Positions 1 to 8,991 of a DNA stretch of 64,000 nucleotides are shown here, one piece after another. How positions within the stretch are numbered: the first letter of the stretch is position 1; the number at the start of each line of letters is the position of its first letter. The translations under genes were made by a program, and so were the position numbers. Source of the DNA: Alteromonadaceae bacterium 2753L.S.0a.02 (GTDB taxonomy: Bacteria > Pseudomonadota > Gammaproteobacteria > Pseudomonadales > Cellvibrionaceae); assembly GCA_007827375.1 (NCBI GenBank), contig VISH01000002.1, positions 2,195,001 through 2,259,000 of the forward strand. Reading direction: 5' to 3'. The notes under the pieces were generated by a model. That model did no database searches. It saw only the letters and a program-made list of their open reading frames with translations, and was not told where the DNA came from.

Positions 1-427
1 GCGTGGCAAGTAACAGGCCCAGGCTGGCCACCGCAAAGTAACGCCAGTGCTTCTCAGAAACCGCAACGCTTTCGCTGGGAACCGTGTTTTCGCGGCAAAT
101 TGCAATGGCCGGATTGAAGCGGAACCCTTTACCACGCACGGTATGAATAAAATCGTTATCCGCATCGCAAGAGGCCAACAACTGCCGCGTATCTGAAACC
201 AGACGCGACAGCGACGCCTCGCTCACAAACTGCCCCGGCCACAGCTGTTCCAGCAGCGTATCTTTATCTACCAGCTCACCCGGGTTTCGCAATAACAAAG
301 CTAAAAAATCGAATACGCGATCGCTCACCTCCAATTTATTGCTCTGGTGAAAAAGCTGACGACGGCTTTCTTCCAACTGGAAGCTGGCGAAAACGAGCGT
401 GTTTTGGTCGTTGTCTGCTGCAGGCAA
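1..427 (-). CDS. Partial ToxR/CadC-like winged-helix transcriptional regulator
   Basis: The gene runs off the left edge, so only about 142 N-terminal codons are visible. Residues ~10-100 form an OmpR-type winged-helix DNA-binding domain (landmarks FASFQLEE, DKDTLLEQLWPG, and HTVRGKGFRF at the wing). A hydrophobic stretch, RYFAVASLGLLLAT, begins at the edge, where a ToxR/CadC-type protein would have its membrane anchor. No receiver domain precedes the helix-turn-helix, so it is not a classical response regulator. I placed the start at a TTG because AGGGAG lies 6 bases upstream and no in-frame ATG follows the upstream stop. It is read away from the DJ-1/dld pair. Its targets cannot be told from the window. 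Confidence 0.75.
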   Translation of the reverse strand, partial: MPAADNDQNTLVFASFQLEESRRQLFHQSNKLEVSDRVFDFLALLLRNPGELVDKDTLLEQLWPGQFVSEASLSRLVSDTRQLLASCDADNDFIHTVRGKGFRFNPAIAICRENTVPSESVAVSEKHWRYFAVASLGLLLAT

Positions 428-924
428 GAGCGTCTCCCTGAAACTCTGGATGCGGTGGTTAAGGGTTAGGCACTAATCATAAAGGAAAATTTAAGCGACA
501 GTACACTGTCTGTTGCGCGGATTGGGCGATTGGCGTGGCACAGCATATTAAAGTTTGAATTGGATTTGTTGCACAGACTGGGGGGAGTCATTGGGAGTGA
601 TCGATTCAATGCAATCCCACTCGCCAAGATCCTTTAGCGCCGAGCAAGCTTAACTCGAATTGTGATTGGCTGGAGGCTACAGGGGCTGTTTACCCAGACA
701 GCCTCAAACTAACCCCCCAAACTAACCCCCCAAACTAACCCCCCAAACTAACCCCCAAACTAACCCCCCAAACTTCCTGCTAAACCGTTTAGCTGTTCTG
801 CCCCGAAGCAAATCGGTCTATGATTGCACTGGTACTGCAGTGCCAAGGCGCGATGTTTGCCGGTGTTCGTGTGGCGCTTAATTAAAAGTCTACATTTTGA
901 AATTATCTTTAAGGAGAAAAGCAA
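428..924. other. Intergenic region between divergent genes
   Basis: About 500 bases separate the leftward regulator from the rightward DJ-1 gene and should hold both promoters. The notable element is the C-rich tandem repeat at 706-774, listed separately. The stretch 840-910 just before the DJ-1 gene is AT-rich and ends in an AAGGAG ribosome binding site at 911-916, eight bases before the ATG. I see no convincing -35/-10 pair and no small gene. Confidence 0.6.
706..774. repeat. Telomere-like C-rich tandem repeat (13-bp unit, five copies)
   Basis: The unit AAACTAACCCCCC occurs five times in tandem at 706, 719, 732, 745 and 757 (the fourth copy is 12 bp, one C short), followed by a partial AAACT. 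On the minus strand it reads as G-runs of five or six separated by TTAGTTT, which fits the G-quadruplex consensus. The one-base length change in a C-run is typical of replication slippage. It lies about 150 bp upstream of the DJ-1 start codon. Confidence 0.9.
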
Positions 925-1488
925 ATGGCAAAGGTATTGATAATTGCAGGTGATTTTGTTGAAGATTACGAGTTAATGGTGCCGTTTCAGGCACTGCAAG
1001 CCATGGGACATGAGGTTTCTGCCGTATGCCCCGACAAGTCTGCCGGCGATAAGATTAAAACGGCAATCCACGATTTCGAGGGCGATCAAACCTATACCGA
1101 AAAGCCCGGCCACACATTTACCCTAAATGCGAGTTTTAACGACGTAACGGAAAGTCAATTTGATGCCTTGTTAGTGCCCGGCGGTCGTGCTCCGGAATAC
1201 TTGCGTCTGAATCCCGCAGTTATTGACTTAGTGAGCGCATTCGCCGCCAGCGCCAAGCCGATTGCTGCCATTTGTCACGGTGCGCAGTTATTGGCGGCGG
1301 CCAAAGTAATAGACGGCAAGAAAGTTTCGGCCTATCCCGCCTGTGCACCCGAGGTAAAACTGGCGGGCGCAGAATACGCCGAAATAGAGGTGGACGAAGC
1401 GATCACCGATGGTAATTTAGTCACCGCGCCTGCCTGGCCTGCACACCCCGCCTGGTTAAGCCAGTTTAATCAACTGTTGTCCCAGTAA
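925..1488 (+). CDS. DJ-1/PfpI family protein
   Basis: A 187-residue single-domain protein of the DJ-1/PfpI superfamily, whose members act as glutamine-amidotransferase-like hydrolases, glyoxalases, deglycases or redox-sensitive chaperones. The reactive cysteine is C117 in AAICHGAQ, with H118 next to it, and an acidic residue early in the sequence (FVEDYE, residues 11-16) occupies the place of the family's conserved glutamate. The VPGGRAPEYL loop is also typical. The length covers one complete domain and there is no signal peptide, so the protein is probably cytoplasmic. A good AAGGAG site precedes the ATG. The dld gene starts 13 bases after its stop, so the two are probably cotranscribed, which would suit a role in detoxifying carbonyls such as methylglyoxal beside lactate oxidation. 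That link is inference. Confidence 0.9.
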   Translation: MAKVLIIAGDFVEDYELMVPFQALQAMGHEVSAVCPDKSAGDKIKTAIHDFEGDQTYTEKPGHTFTLNASFNDVTESQFDALLVPGGRAPEYLRLNPAVIDLVSAFAASAKPIAAICHGAQLLAAAKVIDGKKVSAYPACAPEVKLAGAEYAEIEVDEAITDGNLVTAPAWPAHPAWLSQFNQLLSQ

Positions 1489-1501
1489 GTTTTGTGATGC
1501 T

Positions 1502-3217
1502 ATGACACAAAATGAACTTGCCCGCGCATTGCAAGATGCTGCGGGGCATCACAATGTATTAACTTCACCAAGCCAAACCCGGTATTACCGCACTGGGTTT
1601 CGCTCGGGAGAGGGTGCGGCCCTTGCCGTTGTATTCCCCACCAGCTTGTTGATGCAATGGCAGGTGTTGCAGGTGTGTGTTAACGCAGGCGCCATCATCA
1701 TTATGCAGGCGGCCAACACCGGTTTGACCGAAGGCTCCAGCCCCAGTGGATACGATTACGACCGCCCGGTGGTCATTATCAGTGGTAAAAAACTCAATAA
1801 ACTGGTGTTGCTCAACGAAGGGCAGCAAGTGTTGGCGTTTCCGGGTACCACATTGTTTCAACTGGAAAATGCCTTAAAACCCTTAAAACGCGAGCCTCAC
1901 TCAGTTATTGGTTCTTCGTGTATTGGCGCTTCCGTGGTGGGTGGTATTGCCAACAATTCGGGCGGCGCCTTAGTACAGCGCGGCCCGGCGTACACAGAAT
2001 TATCCTTATATGCTCAAGTAACAGAACAAGGTGTTTTAACTCTGGTTAACCATCTTGGTATTGAATTGGGGGACTCGCCAGAAGAGATATTAAAAAACCT
2101 GGAAACCTTGCCGCTGCAAAAAACCGTTCCCGTTTCCGAAAAAATGGCATCCGATCGTGAGTATGTGCAACGGGTGCGAGACGTTAATGCGGAAACACCC
2201 GCACGTTTCAATGCCGACCCTCGGCGACTTTACGAATCCAGTGGTTGTGCAGGTAAAGTCGCGGTGTTTGCGGTACGTTTGGATACCTTCGACGCACCGC
2301 AAGCGGAACAGGTTTTTTACCTCGGTAGTAACGACCCCAATGTTTTTACCAATATTCGAAGGCATATTTTAAGTGAATTTGAGAACATGCCTGTGTTGGG
2401 TGAATATATTCACAAAACCGCTTTCGATGTGGCACGGGATTACGGCAAAGATATCTTTCTTGCTATTGAAAAACTGGGCACCGGTGCCATGCCTAAATTA
2501 TTTGCGATAAAAGGCTACTTTACTTCACTGCTGAACAGTGTGCCCTTAATACCGAATGATATTCCCGATAAATTTTTACAACTCAGCAGCAAGCTTTTTC
2601 CCGAACATTTGCCCAATCGCATACTGGAATTTCACGAGAAATACGAACACCACCTCATTATCAAAATGGCCGGCAATGGTATTGCAGAATTGAAAGCCTA
2701 CCTGGCGGGATTATTTGAGGGCACCTTGCACGAAGGTAAATCATTAGATGCTGCTTATTTTGCCTGCACCGAAAAAGAAGCCAGCGAGGCCATGTTGCAT
2801 CGCTTTGCCGTCGCCGGTGCCGGTGTACGTTATTTGCAAATGAATCATAAAACGGTAGAAGATGTAGTCGCTTTGGATATTGCTCTAAAACGCAACGAAA
2901 CCCAATGGTTCGAAACATTGCCCGAAGCCATAAGCGAAAAAATATTACCGCCACTGTATTACGGTCATTTTTTCTGCCACGTTTTTCATCAGGATTATCT
3001 GGTGAAAAAAGGCTACTCCGCCCACGATGTAAAAAAAGAATTGCTGGCGTATCAGGATACCCGCAGCGCGGCTTACCCGGCAGAGCACAATGTTGGGCAC
3101 CTGTACCAGGCAAGTGAAGAAATGCAGGCATTTTATCGTCGCCTGGACCCAACCAATACCTTTAATTCGGGGCTTGGTAAAACCTCGAAGTTTAAGCGTT
3201 ATGGGGGTTGTTGTTGA
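1502..3217 (+). CDS. dld: Quinone-dependent D-lactate dehydrogenase
   Basis: This 571-residue FAD enzyme oxidises D-lactate to pyruvate and passes electrons to the quinone pool at the inner face of the cytoplasmic membrane. Its length equals that of the E. coli enzyme and it follows it closely throughout. The PCMH-type FAD-binding domain fills roughly residues 30-250 (QAANTGLTEGSSPSGYDYDR, VIGSSCIGASVVGGIANNSG), then comes the substrate and membrane-binding part with a basic amphipathic centre, and the C-terminus is SKFKRYGGCC. It is the second gene of a probable two-gene operon behind the DJ-1 gene. The Shine-Dalgarno is weak, which fits translation coupled to the upstream gene. It converges on the membrane protein gene at 3295. 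Confidence 0.95.
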   Translation: MTQNELARALQDAAGHHNVLTSPSQTRYYRTGFRSGEGAALAVVFPTSLLMQWQVLQVCVNAGAIIIMQAANTGLTEGSSPSGYDYDRPVVIISGKKLNKLVLLNEGQQVLAFPGTTLFQLENALKPLKREPHSVIGSSCIGASVVGGIANNSGGALVQRGPAYTELSLYAQVTEQGVLTLVNHLGIELGDSPEEILKNLETLPLQKTVPVSEKMASDREYVQRVRDVNAETPARFNADPRRLYESSGCAGKVAVFAVRLDTFDAPQAEQVFYLGSNDPNVFTNIRRHILSEFENMPVLGEYIHKTAFDVARDYGKDIFLAIEKLGTGAMPKLFAIKGYFTSLLNSVPLIPNDIPDKFLQLSSKLFPEHLPNRILEFHEKYEHHLIIKMAGNGIAELKAYLAGLFEGTLHEGKSLDAAYFACTEKEASEAMLHRFAVAGAGVRYLQMNHKTVEDVVALDIALKRNETQWFETLPEAISEKILPPLYYGHFFCHVFHQDYLVKKGYSAHDVKKELLAYQDTRSAAYPAEHNVGHLYQASEEMQAFYRRLDPTNTFNSGLGKTSKFKRYGGCC

Positions 3218-3267
3218 GCTTGGTGTAAGGCTCTGAGATTTTTACGGCATCCATGGTGCGGGATTTT

Positions 3268-3284
3268 GCGGGCGGGCTGCCCGC
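3268..3284. terminator. GC-rich hairpin between convergent genes
   Basis: GCGGGC at 3268-3273 pairs with GCCCGC at 3279-3284 around a five-base loop. It sits in the 77-base gap between the converging dld and spermidine-synthase-like genes. Neither side has a clear T-run, so termination here is plausible but not demonstrated. Confidence 0.35.
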
Positions 3285-3294
3285 GCTCTGGGGT

Positions 3295-5886
3295 TTACTC
3301 CTTATCAAACAATTGATAGCGAAGATGTGCAGCTTCTTGTTTCATAGGGTTGGCACGAATTAAAGCGTTTAACAGGTCGTGGGATGCATCTTGATCATAG
3401 GGATAAATTTCGTAAGCAATGGTGAGCAGTGGGTAATAGGCTGCGGAAAAGTCGAGGCTTTTTCGTATTACGTCCAGCAGTGGATCTTTTGCGGAGGCGT
3501 AGAGTTTTTGAATATCTCGCGTTTTCTCTATTTTTGTGCCCGCTTCCAAAAAGGCGTTTCTCGCTTGCCAGTATGCCTGCAGGCGCTCTTTGGCAAGATA
3601 ATCTTCTTCGGTGACATGTTCGATAAGAATGTCTTCGGGTGATGGTATTTTAAAATCGTCGATTAAATGCATAAGCCTACTGGCAGGCGGTTCCTGATGG
3701 GAATAGAGGAAATGGGGTGCCTGGTAAATAACAACTGGATGATTGTCGCTGTTAATGGCTGCGTCAGCGCTGTAGTTTTTTAAGGTTTCGCTACCGGCAA
3801 GAAAAGTTCCGAACAGGCTGTAAAAGCTGTCGTATTTCAAAGGGAGCACTTTTTTGCGTATTTCTGGGTTCTGCATTTTATCCCTGAACCATTTTTCCGG
3901 ATATCGGCGTGGCGTTGTGCTGCCTATCAAGCCAATAATCGGGTTGGTGACACTGTAGTGAGCAAGGTAGGCCTGACCTTCGGGGAACGCTTCCATAAAG
4001 GTGCGAATGATCACTTTTAGGGTGCTTATATCCATCTGATACAAAGGCAGCCATTGGCAAAAAAGTCCGTTTTCATTAAGCACATTTTTAACCGCCTGAA
4101 AATGTTCAATGCTGTACAGTGCTCCAGCACCGTCGCGCGCGGGGTGGAAAAGATCTGCGATAACCACGTCGTACTTTTTATTGGTGGCTGTAATATAGCG
4201 TCTGGCATCGCCACTCAGTATTTTTAGATTTCCCGCGATGTCCAAATCACCGCTGGCTTTCTTAAAATAGTTTTTTGCCGCAATCACCTCCGGAATGAGT
4301 TCCACCGCTTCAGCTTTTAAACCCGGATAATCAGCCGCCCCCGAAAAGGTGATGCCTGTTCCCAGCCCAAGAAAAAGTGCGGTTTCGGGTTTTTTATGTA
4401 ACATCAAGGGCAGTTGCGCCTGACGGAGATCGGAATAGGCCGATGAGGTACCGCCCATTTGAAAATGGTTGTTTACTTTGAGGTAGATATTTTCGTGGGA
4501 ATCCTGAATCACCGAAACCGTTGCGGTGATGCCTTCTACATACGATAGGATTTTCTCATCGCTGTATGTTTTAATAAATCGATAGGGATTCTGGTCAAAT
4601 AAAACAGCGCCCAGCAAGGCAAGAGGTATTATAATCGCGCCAGTCATTGGCTGTTTTAAGCGGGGAATAAGCAGTAAGTAACCAGCACCAAGTGCAAGTA
4701 AAACGATTTTTAAACCGAGCATTGGCAGCAGTACAATTCCCGTTAGGGGTGGTGCCAGAGTTCCCCCGAGAGTATTGAGGCTTAGTGCTTTTCCTACACC
4801 CCCTGAAGGTTTTTTGAGGTGGCGGGCCAAATGACTGAATGTGGCTCCCATTGTCAGAGTCGGCAAAAAGAAAATAATAAGGCTCAGTAGAGCCTCAGCA
4901 AGCATGGCTTGCTGGAAACCCTCTCCCAAAGTGCCGTGCAGCGTTGCAAAAATACCTTCCCCATAACGCAGAACATAGGTGGCGACCAGGCAGAGGGCGG
5001 AAGATGCGATCAGCAATGAAGTCAAAGCGCTGAAAAATTCAACTCGATGTGCAAGGCGCTGGTACAGCAGCGATCCAATCGCTGTGCCCGCGAGATAAAC
5101 CGAAAGCAGCACTGCGAATGTGAAAACTGTGTTTTCAAGCATCTGGCTTAAGGCTCTTACCATCACCACTTCATAGGTAACACCCAGCAGGCCGGTGACG
5201 ATCAGGGTAATTAAAATTCTATTATTGGAGACCGGTGCGTCTTCTTCAGATGCAGTTTGTGCAAGTGGTGCTTGTTGAGCTGACACATTTTGATTTATGT
5301 GCACAACGCCAATAGCGCATATAAAGTTAAGTAAAATAAGAATGAACGATGCGCTCGCGATCCCAAATAATGGGATAAACCAAAACGTCACAACAAGGGT
5401 TCCGGCCATCGCACCCAAGGTGTTAATGCCATAAAGGCCCGCAACAGAACATTCGGATTTCAGCTGCGTAAATAATCTGTCCATGGCGGCCAGTGTGCCG
5501 CCCATAGCCGCAGTTGCCGGTAATAAAATTAAAAATACTGAAATAAACACGCTCAGCCAGTGGTGCAAAAAGCTTGGCTCTGCGCCGATCAGGGAACCGA
5601 TAAACGGATTGATATGCGGAAGGAGGAGGGTAAGCACTAAGGCCCATCCGCCAATGACCAACTCAAAGGCCATATACCACAGGCCGGGTGTTTGGCTGCG
5701 ACTGACGCGCTTGTCGAATATCCATCCACCAAGGCAGATACCGCCAAAAAACGCGCAGACCACAGCAAGCATACTGGACATCTCGTGACCCAGGCTCACT
5801 GAAAACATTCTTGCCCAAAGGATTTCGTAGCCCAGCCCTGCTAAACCGGAAAGGAAAAAAATAAAATAGAGGTAAATAAATCGCAT
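3295..5886 (-). CDS. Membrane protein fused to a spermidine-synthase-like domain
   Basis: An 863-residue protein in two parts. Residues 1 to ~420 hold about a dozen hydrophobic segments, starting with FIYLYFIFFLSGLAGLGYEI, the opening typical of the fused MFS-type transporter/spermidine synthase family. Residues ~440-680 form a Rossmann-type aminopropyltransferase-like domain: LFLGLGTGITFSG (nucleotide-binding loop), AVELIPEV, ILSGDARRY, and VVIADLFHP, where spermidine synthases have the catalytic aspartate. A helical tail of about 150 residues follows. A soluble spermidine synthase is only ~280 residues long and has no membrane part. The substrate of such fusions is generally unknown, so polyamine synthesis should not be assumed. 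It is monocistronic, downstream of the PHP gene on the same strand and separated from it by a terminator. Confidence 0.85.
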   Translation of the reverse strand: MRFIYLYFIFFLSGLAGLGYEILWARMFSVSLGHEMSSMLAVVCAFFGGICLGGWIFDKRVSRSQTPGLWYMAFELVIGGWALVLTLLLPHINPFIGSLIGAEPSFLHHWLSVFISVFLILLPATAAMGGTLAAMDRLFTQLKSECSVAGLYGINTLGAMAGTLVVTFWFIPLFGIASASFILILLNFICAIGVVHINQNVSAQQAPLAQTASEEDAPVSNNRILITLIVTGLLGVTYEVVMVRALSQMLENTVFTFAVLLSVYLAGTAIGSLLYQRLAHRVEFFSALTSLLIASSALCLVATYVLRYGEGIFATLHGTLGEGFQQAMLAEALLSLIIFFLPTLTMGATFSHLARHLKKPSGGVGKALSLNTLGGTLAPPLTGIVLLPMLGLKIVLLALGAGYLLLIPRLKQPMTGAIIIPLALLGAVLFDQNPYRFIKTYSDEKILSYVEGITATVSVIQDSHENIYLKVNNHFQMGGTSSAYSDLRQAQLPLMLHKKPETALFLGLGTGITFSGAADYPGLKAEAVELIPEVIAAKNYFKKASGDLDIAGNLKILSGDARRYITATNKKYDVVIADLFHPARDGAGALYSIEHFQAVKNVLNENGLFCQWLPLYQMDISTLKVIIRTFMEAFPEGQAYLAHYSVTNPIIGLIGSTTPRRYPEKWFRDKMQNPEIRKKVLPLKYDSFYSLFGTFLAGSETLKNYSADAAINSDNHPVVIYQAPHFLYSHQEPPASRLMHLIDDFKIPSPEDILIEHVTEEDYLAKERLQAYWQARNAFLEAGTKIEKTRDIQKLYASAKDPLLDVIRKSLDFSAAYYPLLTIAYEIYPYDQDASHDLLNALIRANPMKQEAAHLRYQLFDKE

Positions 5887-5948
5887 AGCCTAAGTCGATC
5901 GATAAATGTCGAGAAGTGAACGCACAACGAAACTATTGCCGTAAATGG

Positions 5949-5972
5949 AAAAGCGGGCGATTCTTCGCCCGC
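5949..5972 (-). terminator. Rho-independent terminator of the PHP gene
   Basis: On the minus strand GCGGGCGA, loop AGAA, TCGCCCGC and then TTTTCC follow the stop codon of the PHP-domain gene at a distance of about 25 bases. The stem is 8 bp and perfect (5953-5960 with 5965-5972). Confidence 0.8.
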
Positions 5973-5996
5973 ATATTAATTTACTGCCGACTAAAA

Positions 5997-7736
5997 TTAT
6001 TTGACTTCGATATAGATGGGGTTGCTGTAAAACCACAAATCCGCATAAGCTTCCGCAACTTCATCCAGCTTGCTGTTCGTGGAAATTACAACATCTTCGA
6101 AGAGCTGAGCTTCAAGATCCTCTGCCGCCATCAGCGAGTAGAGATTGTCGTTGGCTTCGGAGTCGGCCAATGGGTTACCCGCTGCATCGGTTTCAAAAGG
6201 AACGTTCGCAGGCATATTGGTACCACGCAGGCGGATGAAGGTAGATGCTTCCGCCTTGAAGTTAAACACAAAGGTCATCGTGCCCTGCTTATGACCGTGA
6301 TGGTGTCCGTAATCGCGACGCTTAAAAGTTTTGAGCACTTTGGTATCCGTTTCATAATCAGTTGCAACAACATCATCTGCATTAGTACTTGCGACATTAC
6401 CGGTAATAGTGCCTGCGATAAGATCTATGTGATCGAGTTCTGGCATATTCAATGGCTGCTCAATACCAAGCTGTGCAAGCGATGGATTTAACATGTCGAG
6501 TGGGCAAAAGTTTGTGCCTTCGGGGTCATGCACCTTGATTTTTATTTGGACCATTTCGCCAGCTTTGACTTTCAGGGTTTGACCCATCATCGCTACTTTA
6601 TGCTTGCTCTTGGCTGTAAATTCCAACTCATCGATCAAATCGCCCTGAACGTTCCAGGTATTACCTGAGCGATTGCCTTTAAACACGGCTGCGATTTCAT
6701 CATCAGCGCGGGTATTAATGAAGGTATAGTTTTTCTGGTATTCGCCGGGCCAAAAATCGGAGCCGCCGGTAGACCAGTGATTGTGGTAGTCCGAGCTGGC
6801 AAAGTTGAAGTATTTACGGCCTTCCGCGGCAAGGGCATCCCACAAACCGCCGATGGTAGCTACGTAAAAACCGGTGCCGCCATAGGTTCCTCCACCCAGT
6901 GAACTGCGACCAAAGCCGCGATCGCCAGAAGTCTGGTGACCGGGAGCGCCTTCAAAACCGATAGCGACATCTGGGCCGGCGTCCATCCAGTTACGGAAAT
7001 CTTCGATGCTGTAGCTCCATGCGCGTTCCACGTGAGCAGGTACAACCCAGGCTTCACCAAGGCCCTGATCTTTAAGTGCCTGCATCCATTTAACGCCAAG
7101 AATGGCGTCTTCTTTTGAGCTGTTGGTTTTGGCAAGTGTGCCAAAGCCTTGCAGTAAACCTTGTTCGCCGTCGCGACTGCTGTCTTTATCAGAACGATCA
7201 AAACGGTATTCGAATTCGCTGATGGCATCGGCGCTGCCATCAAACTGATGAATAGCGGTAGAGCAATGCTCGTGTCCTGGAACATTTTGCTCGAGGCCAT
7301 TAATTACGGTTTTATTGGGGAGATCGACACGGGTGGCTTCGATATCTGGGTATACAAAGTCACGCAAACTCTGCCAGCGCCACATGAGTTGATGGCCACC
7401 GCTTTCTGCATAATCACCGAGAATGGGGTTATCAGGATAAACGGATAAGTCGTCCCAGTTGTCGCCGTTACCATCACGGTTGCGACCACCGCCGTGCTCA
7501 GAGTTGGCCCACCAGTCGAGACCGTAATTTGCATTTTCTTGCATCACCTGCATAAATGGATATGAACCGTCGGTGTACAAACTGTGCTGATGGAAATCAC
7601 CTGCAAGATATTCTCCCGCAGGGCCGTGGCCATGATGTTCGTTATGGCCGCCGTGGCCGTTATGTCCTGCGATTGCTACAGGTGCACTGGCAAGCGCCGT
7701 TAAAGCCAAAATTTTTCGGTAATTGTTGTGGGTCAT
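5997..7736 (-). CDS. Secreted PHP-type metal-dependent hydrolase
   Basis: A 579-residue exported protein. Residues 1-23 are a Sec signal peptide (cleavage likely after APVAIA), followed by a histidine-rich linker with eight His in about 14 residues. The metal site begins with the PHP motif D-F-H-Q-H (H49, H51), followed by ANSEHGG (H81), PAHVERAWSY, and SSDYHNHW (Asp and two His near residue 330). These match the HxH ... H ... D/H pattern of PHP/amidohydrolase-like phosphoesterases, but the exact substrate is unknown. The C-terminal ~180 residues look like a beta-rich accessory domain. The gene has its own terminator and a long AT-rich upstream region, so it is probably transcribed alone. Confidence 0.7.
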   Translation of the reverse strand: MTHNNYRKILALTALASAPVAIAGHNGHGGHNEHHGHGPAGEYLAGDFHQHSLYTDGSYPFMQVMQENANYGLDWWANSEHGGGRNRDGNGDNWDDLSVYPDNPILGDYAESGGHQLMWRWQSLRDFVYPDIEATRVDLPNKTVINGLEQNVPGHEHCSTAIHQFDGSADAISEFEYRFDRSDKDSSRDGEQGLLQGFGTLAKTNSSKEDAILGVKWMQALKDQGLGEAWVVPAHVERAWSYSIEDFRNWMDAGPDVAIGFEGAPGHQTSGDRGFGRSSLGGGTYGGTGFYVATIGGLWDALAAEGRKYFNFASSDYHNHWSTGGSDFWPGEYQKNYTFINTRADDEIAAVFKGNRSGNTWNVQGDLIDELEFTAKSKHKVAMMGQTLKVKAGEMVQIKIKVHDPEGTNFCPLDMLNPSLAQLGIEQPLNMPELDHIDLIAGTITGNVASTNADDVVATDYETDTKVLKTFKRRDYGHHHGHKQGTMTFVFNFKAEASTFIRLRGTNMPANVPFETDAAGNPLADSEANDNLYSLMAAEDLEAQLFEDVVISTNSKLDEVAEAYADLWFYSNPIYIEVK

Positions 7737-8520
7737 TACTATTCCCCTCCCTAAGGGCGTAAAGAAAATTAACCTTACAAAATGAAATATCTGCTATTTC
7801 CCTCAAAGCTAATATTTGACTCTCTGAAACAATCAGGTATGGGCGCGCGTATTTAAAAAAGCGATTCCCCAAGAGTTTGGAATCAGGTATTAACTGGCCC
7901 GCATTGTTATTTGGCTTTGTGAATCTATGTTTTCAAAAACATTGCGTTAAGGGTGTGTCGCCCGGCGGAAGGTCGTGTACTTGATTCGTGTCAAGTTGAA
8001 AGTTGGAAAAAAATTAATTAAAAGGGATGGGTATTTAAATATCATTTAAAGTTATTTTGTTTTTTTTAAAAAATATTTCATCGCGGGGTGCGACAATTTG
8101 CCGCACATCAGGCTGGTTTATTGCTGGTGTATATAAAACAAATAAATAGTCGTTGCTGTTTTGTGATTTAAATAATTATTTTATTGTGGAAATTAATTTT
8201 CGGGATAAGTTGTTCTGTAAGAATCATGCCGCATGTTTTCTGGTTGCGAATGGTTGTATTTGTTGTTTGAAAATAAACGGCAAGAAAATAGAAGGTTTTG
8301 TGGTTTTTCAAAAAAACAACGGAACTCAGTAGCTTAAAACAGTGATCGCAGTAATAGCAAAATATAGCGACGCATTGCCAAATGCCTTATTGCGCGATAT
8401 TGCTTTTAGGCATTGTTCTGATTATTTATTGATTGCTGAAAAACCGATTAAAGTAAATCGCCCCTACCTTAATGTTACAATGGCCCTGCCGTGAGTAGAG
8501 TGAGTACCTAGGCTCCGATC
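7737..8520. other. Long AT-rich intergenic region
   Basis: This 784-base stretch should contain the promoter of the leftward PHP gene. AATCAGGTAT occurs twice in the same orientation, at 7831-7840 and 7881-7890, exactly 50 bp apart, and CTTGA/TCAAG forms a small inverted repeat near 7980-7995. The open frames in it are short and share no features with known proteins. No RNA gene was recognised. Confidence 0.5.
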
Positions 8521-8540
8521 ATGCAAATAAAAGCTCCTTG

Positions 8541-8960
8541 CGAGCTGCTAAGGGCTTCTCTTTCGTTGCTTCGAGCTGGAATGAGCAAGCTAAAAACCCC
8601 TCTGTTGTTGTTTCGAGCTGGAATGAGCAAGCTAAAAGCTGCTGTTTTGTTGCTTCGAACTGGAACGAGCAAGCTAAAAGCTGCTGGTTTGTTGCTTCGA
8701 ACTGGAACGAGCTAGCTAAAAGTTGCTGGTTTGTTGCTTCTAACTGGAACGAGCTAGCTAAAAGCTGCTGGTTTGTTGCTTCGAGCTGGAACGAGCTAGC
8801 TAAAAGCTGCTGTTTTGTTGTTTCGAACTGGAACGAGCTAGCTAAAAGCTGCTGTTTTGTTGTTTCGAGCTGGAACGAGCTAGCTAAAAGCTGCTGTTTT
8901 GTTGCTTCGAGCTGGAACGAGCTAGCTAAAAGCTGCTCTTTTGCTGCTTCGAGCTCGAGT
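8541..8960. repeat. 42-bp tandem repeat array
   Basis: Nine full copies of a 42-bp unit start at 8571, 8613, 8655, 8697, 8739, 8781, 8823, 8865 and 8907. The unit begins TCGARCTGGAAYGAGC and continues AGCTAAAAGCTGCTG. Degenerate copies flank it at 8541-8570 and from 8949. Because 42 is a multiple of three, the frames stay open. One frame, starting from a TTG at 8538, would give a 14-residue repeat (FVASNWNELAKSCW), and another gives LLRTGTSKLKAAGL. Neither has a good ribosome binding site, signal peptide or recognisable domain, so I do not call a gene. The copies are uninterrupted, so this is not a CRISPR array. Confidence 0.9.
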
Positions 8961-8991
8961 GGCGAAGCTGAAAGGCGCTTAGAGGTACCTC

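Noticed and set aside
5916..6491. 191-codon frame on the plus strand over the PHP gene
   Set aside because: It overlaps the 3' end and terminator of a clear gene on the other strand and its composition is not protein-like.
8571..8950. Possible CRISPR array
   Set aside because: The 42-bp units are directly adjacent with no unique spacers, and no cas gene is in the window.
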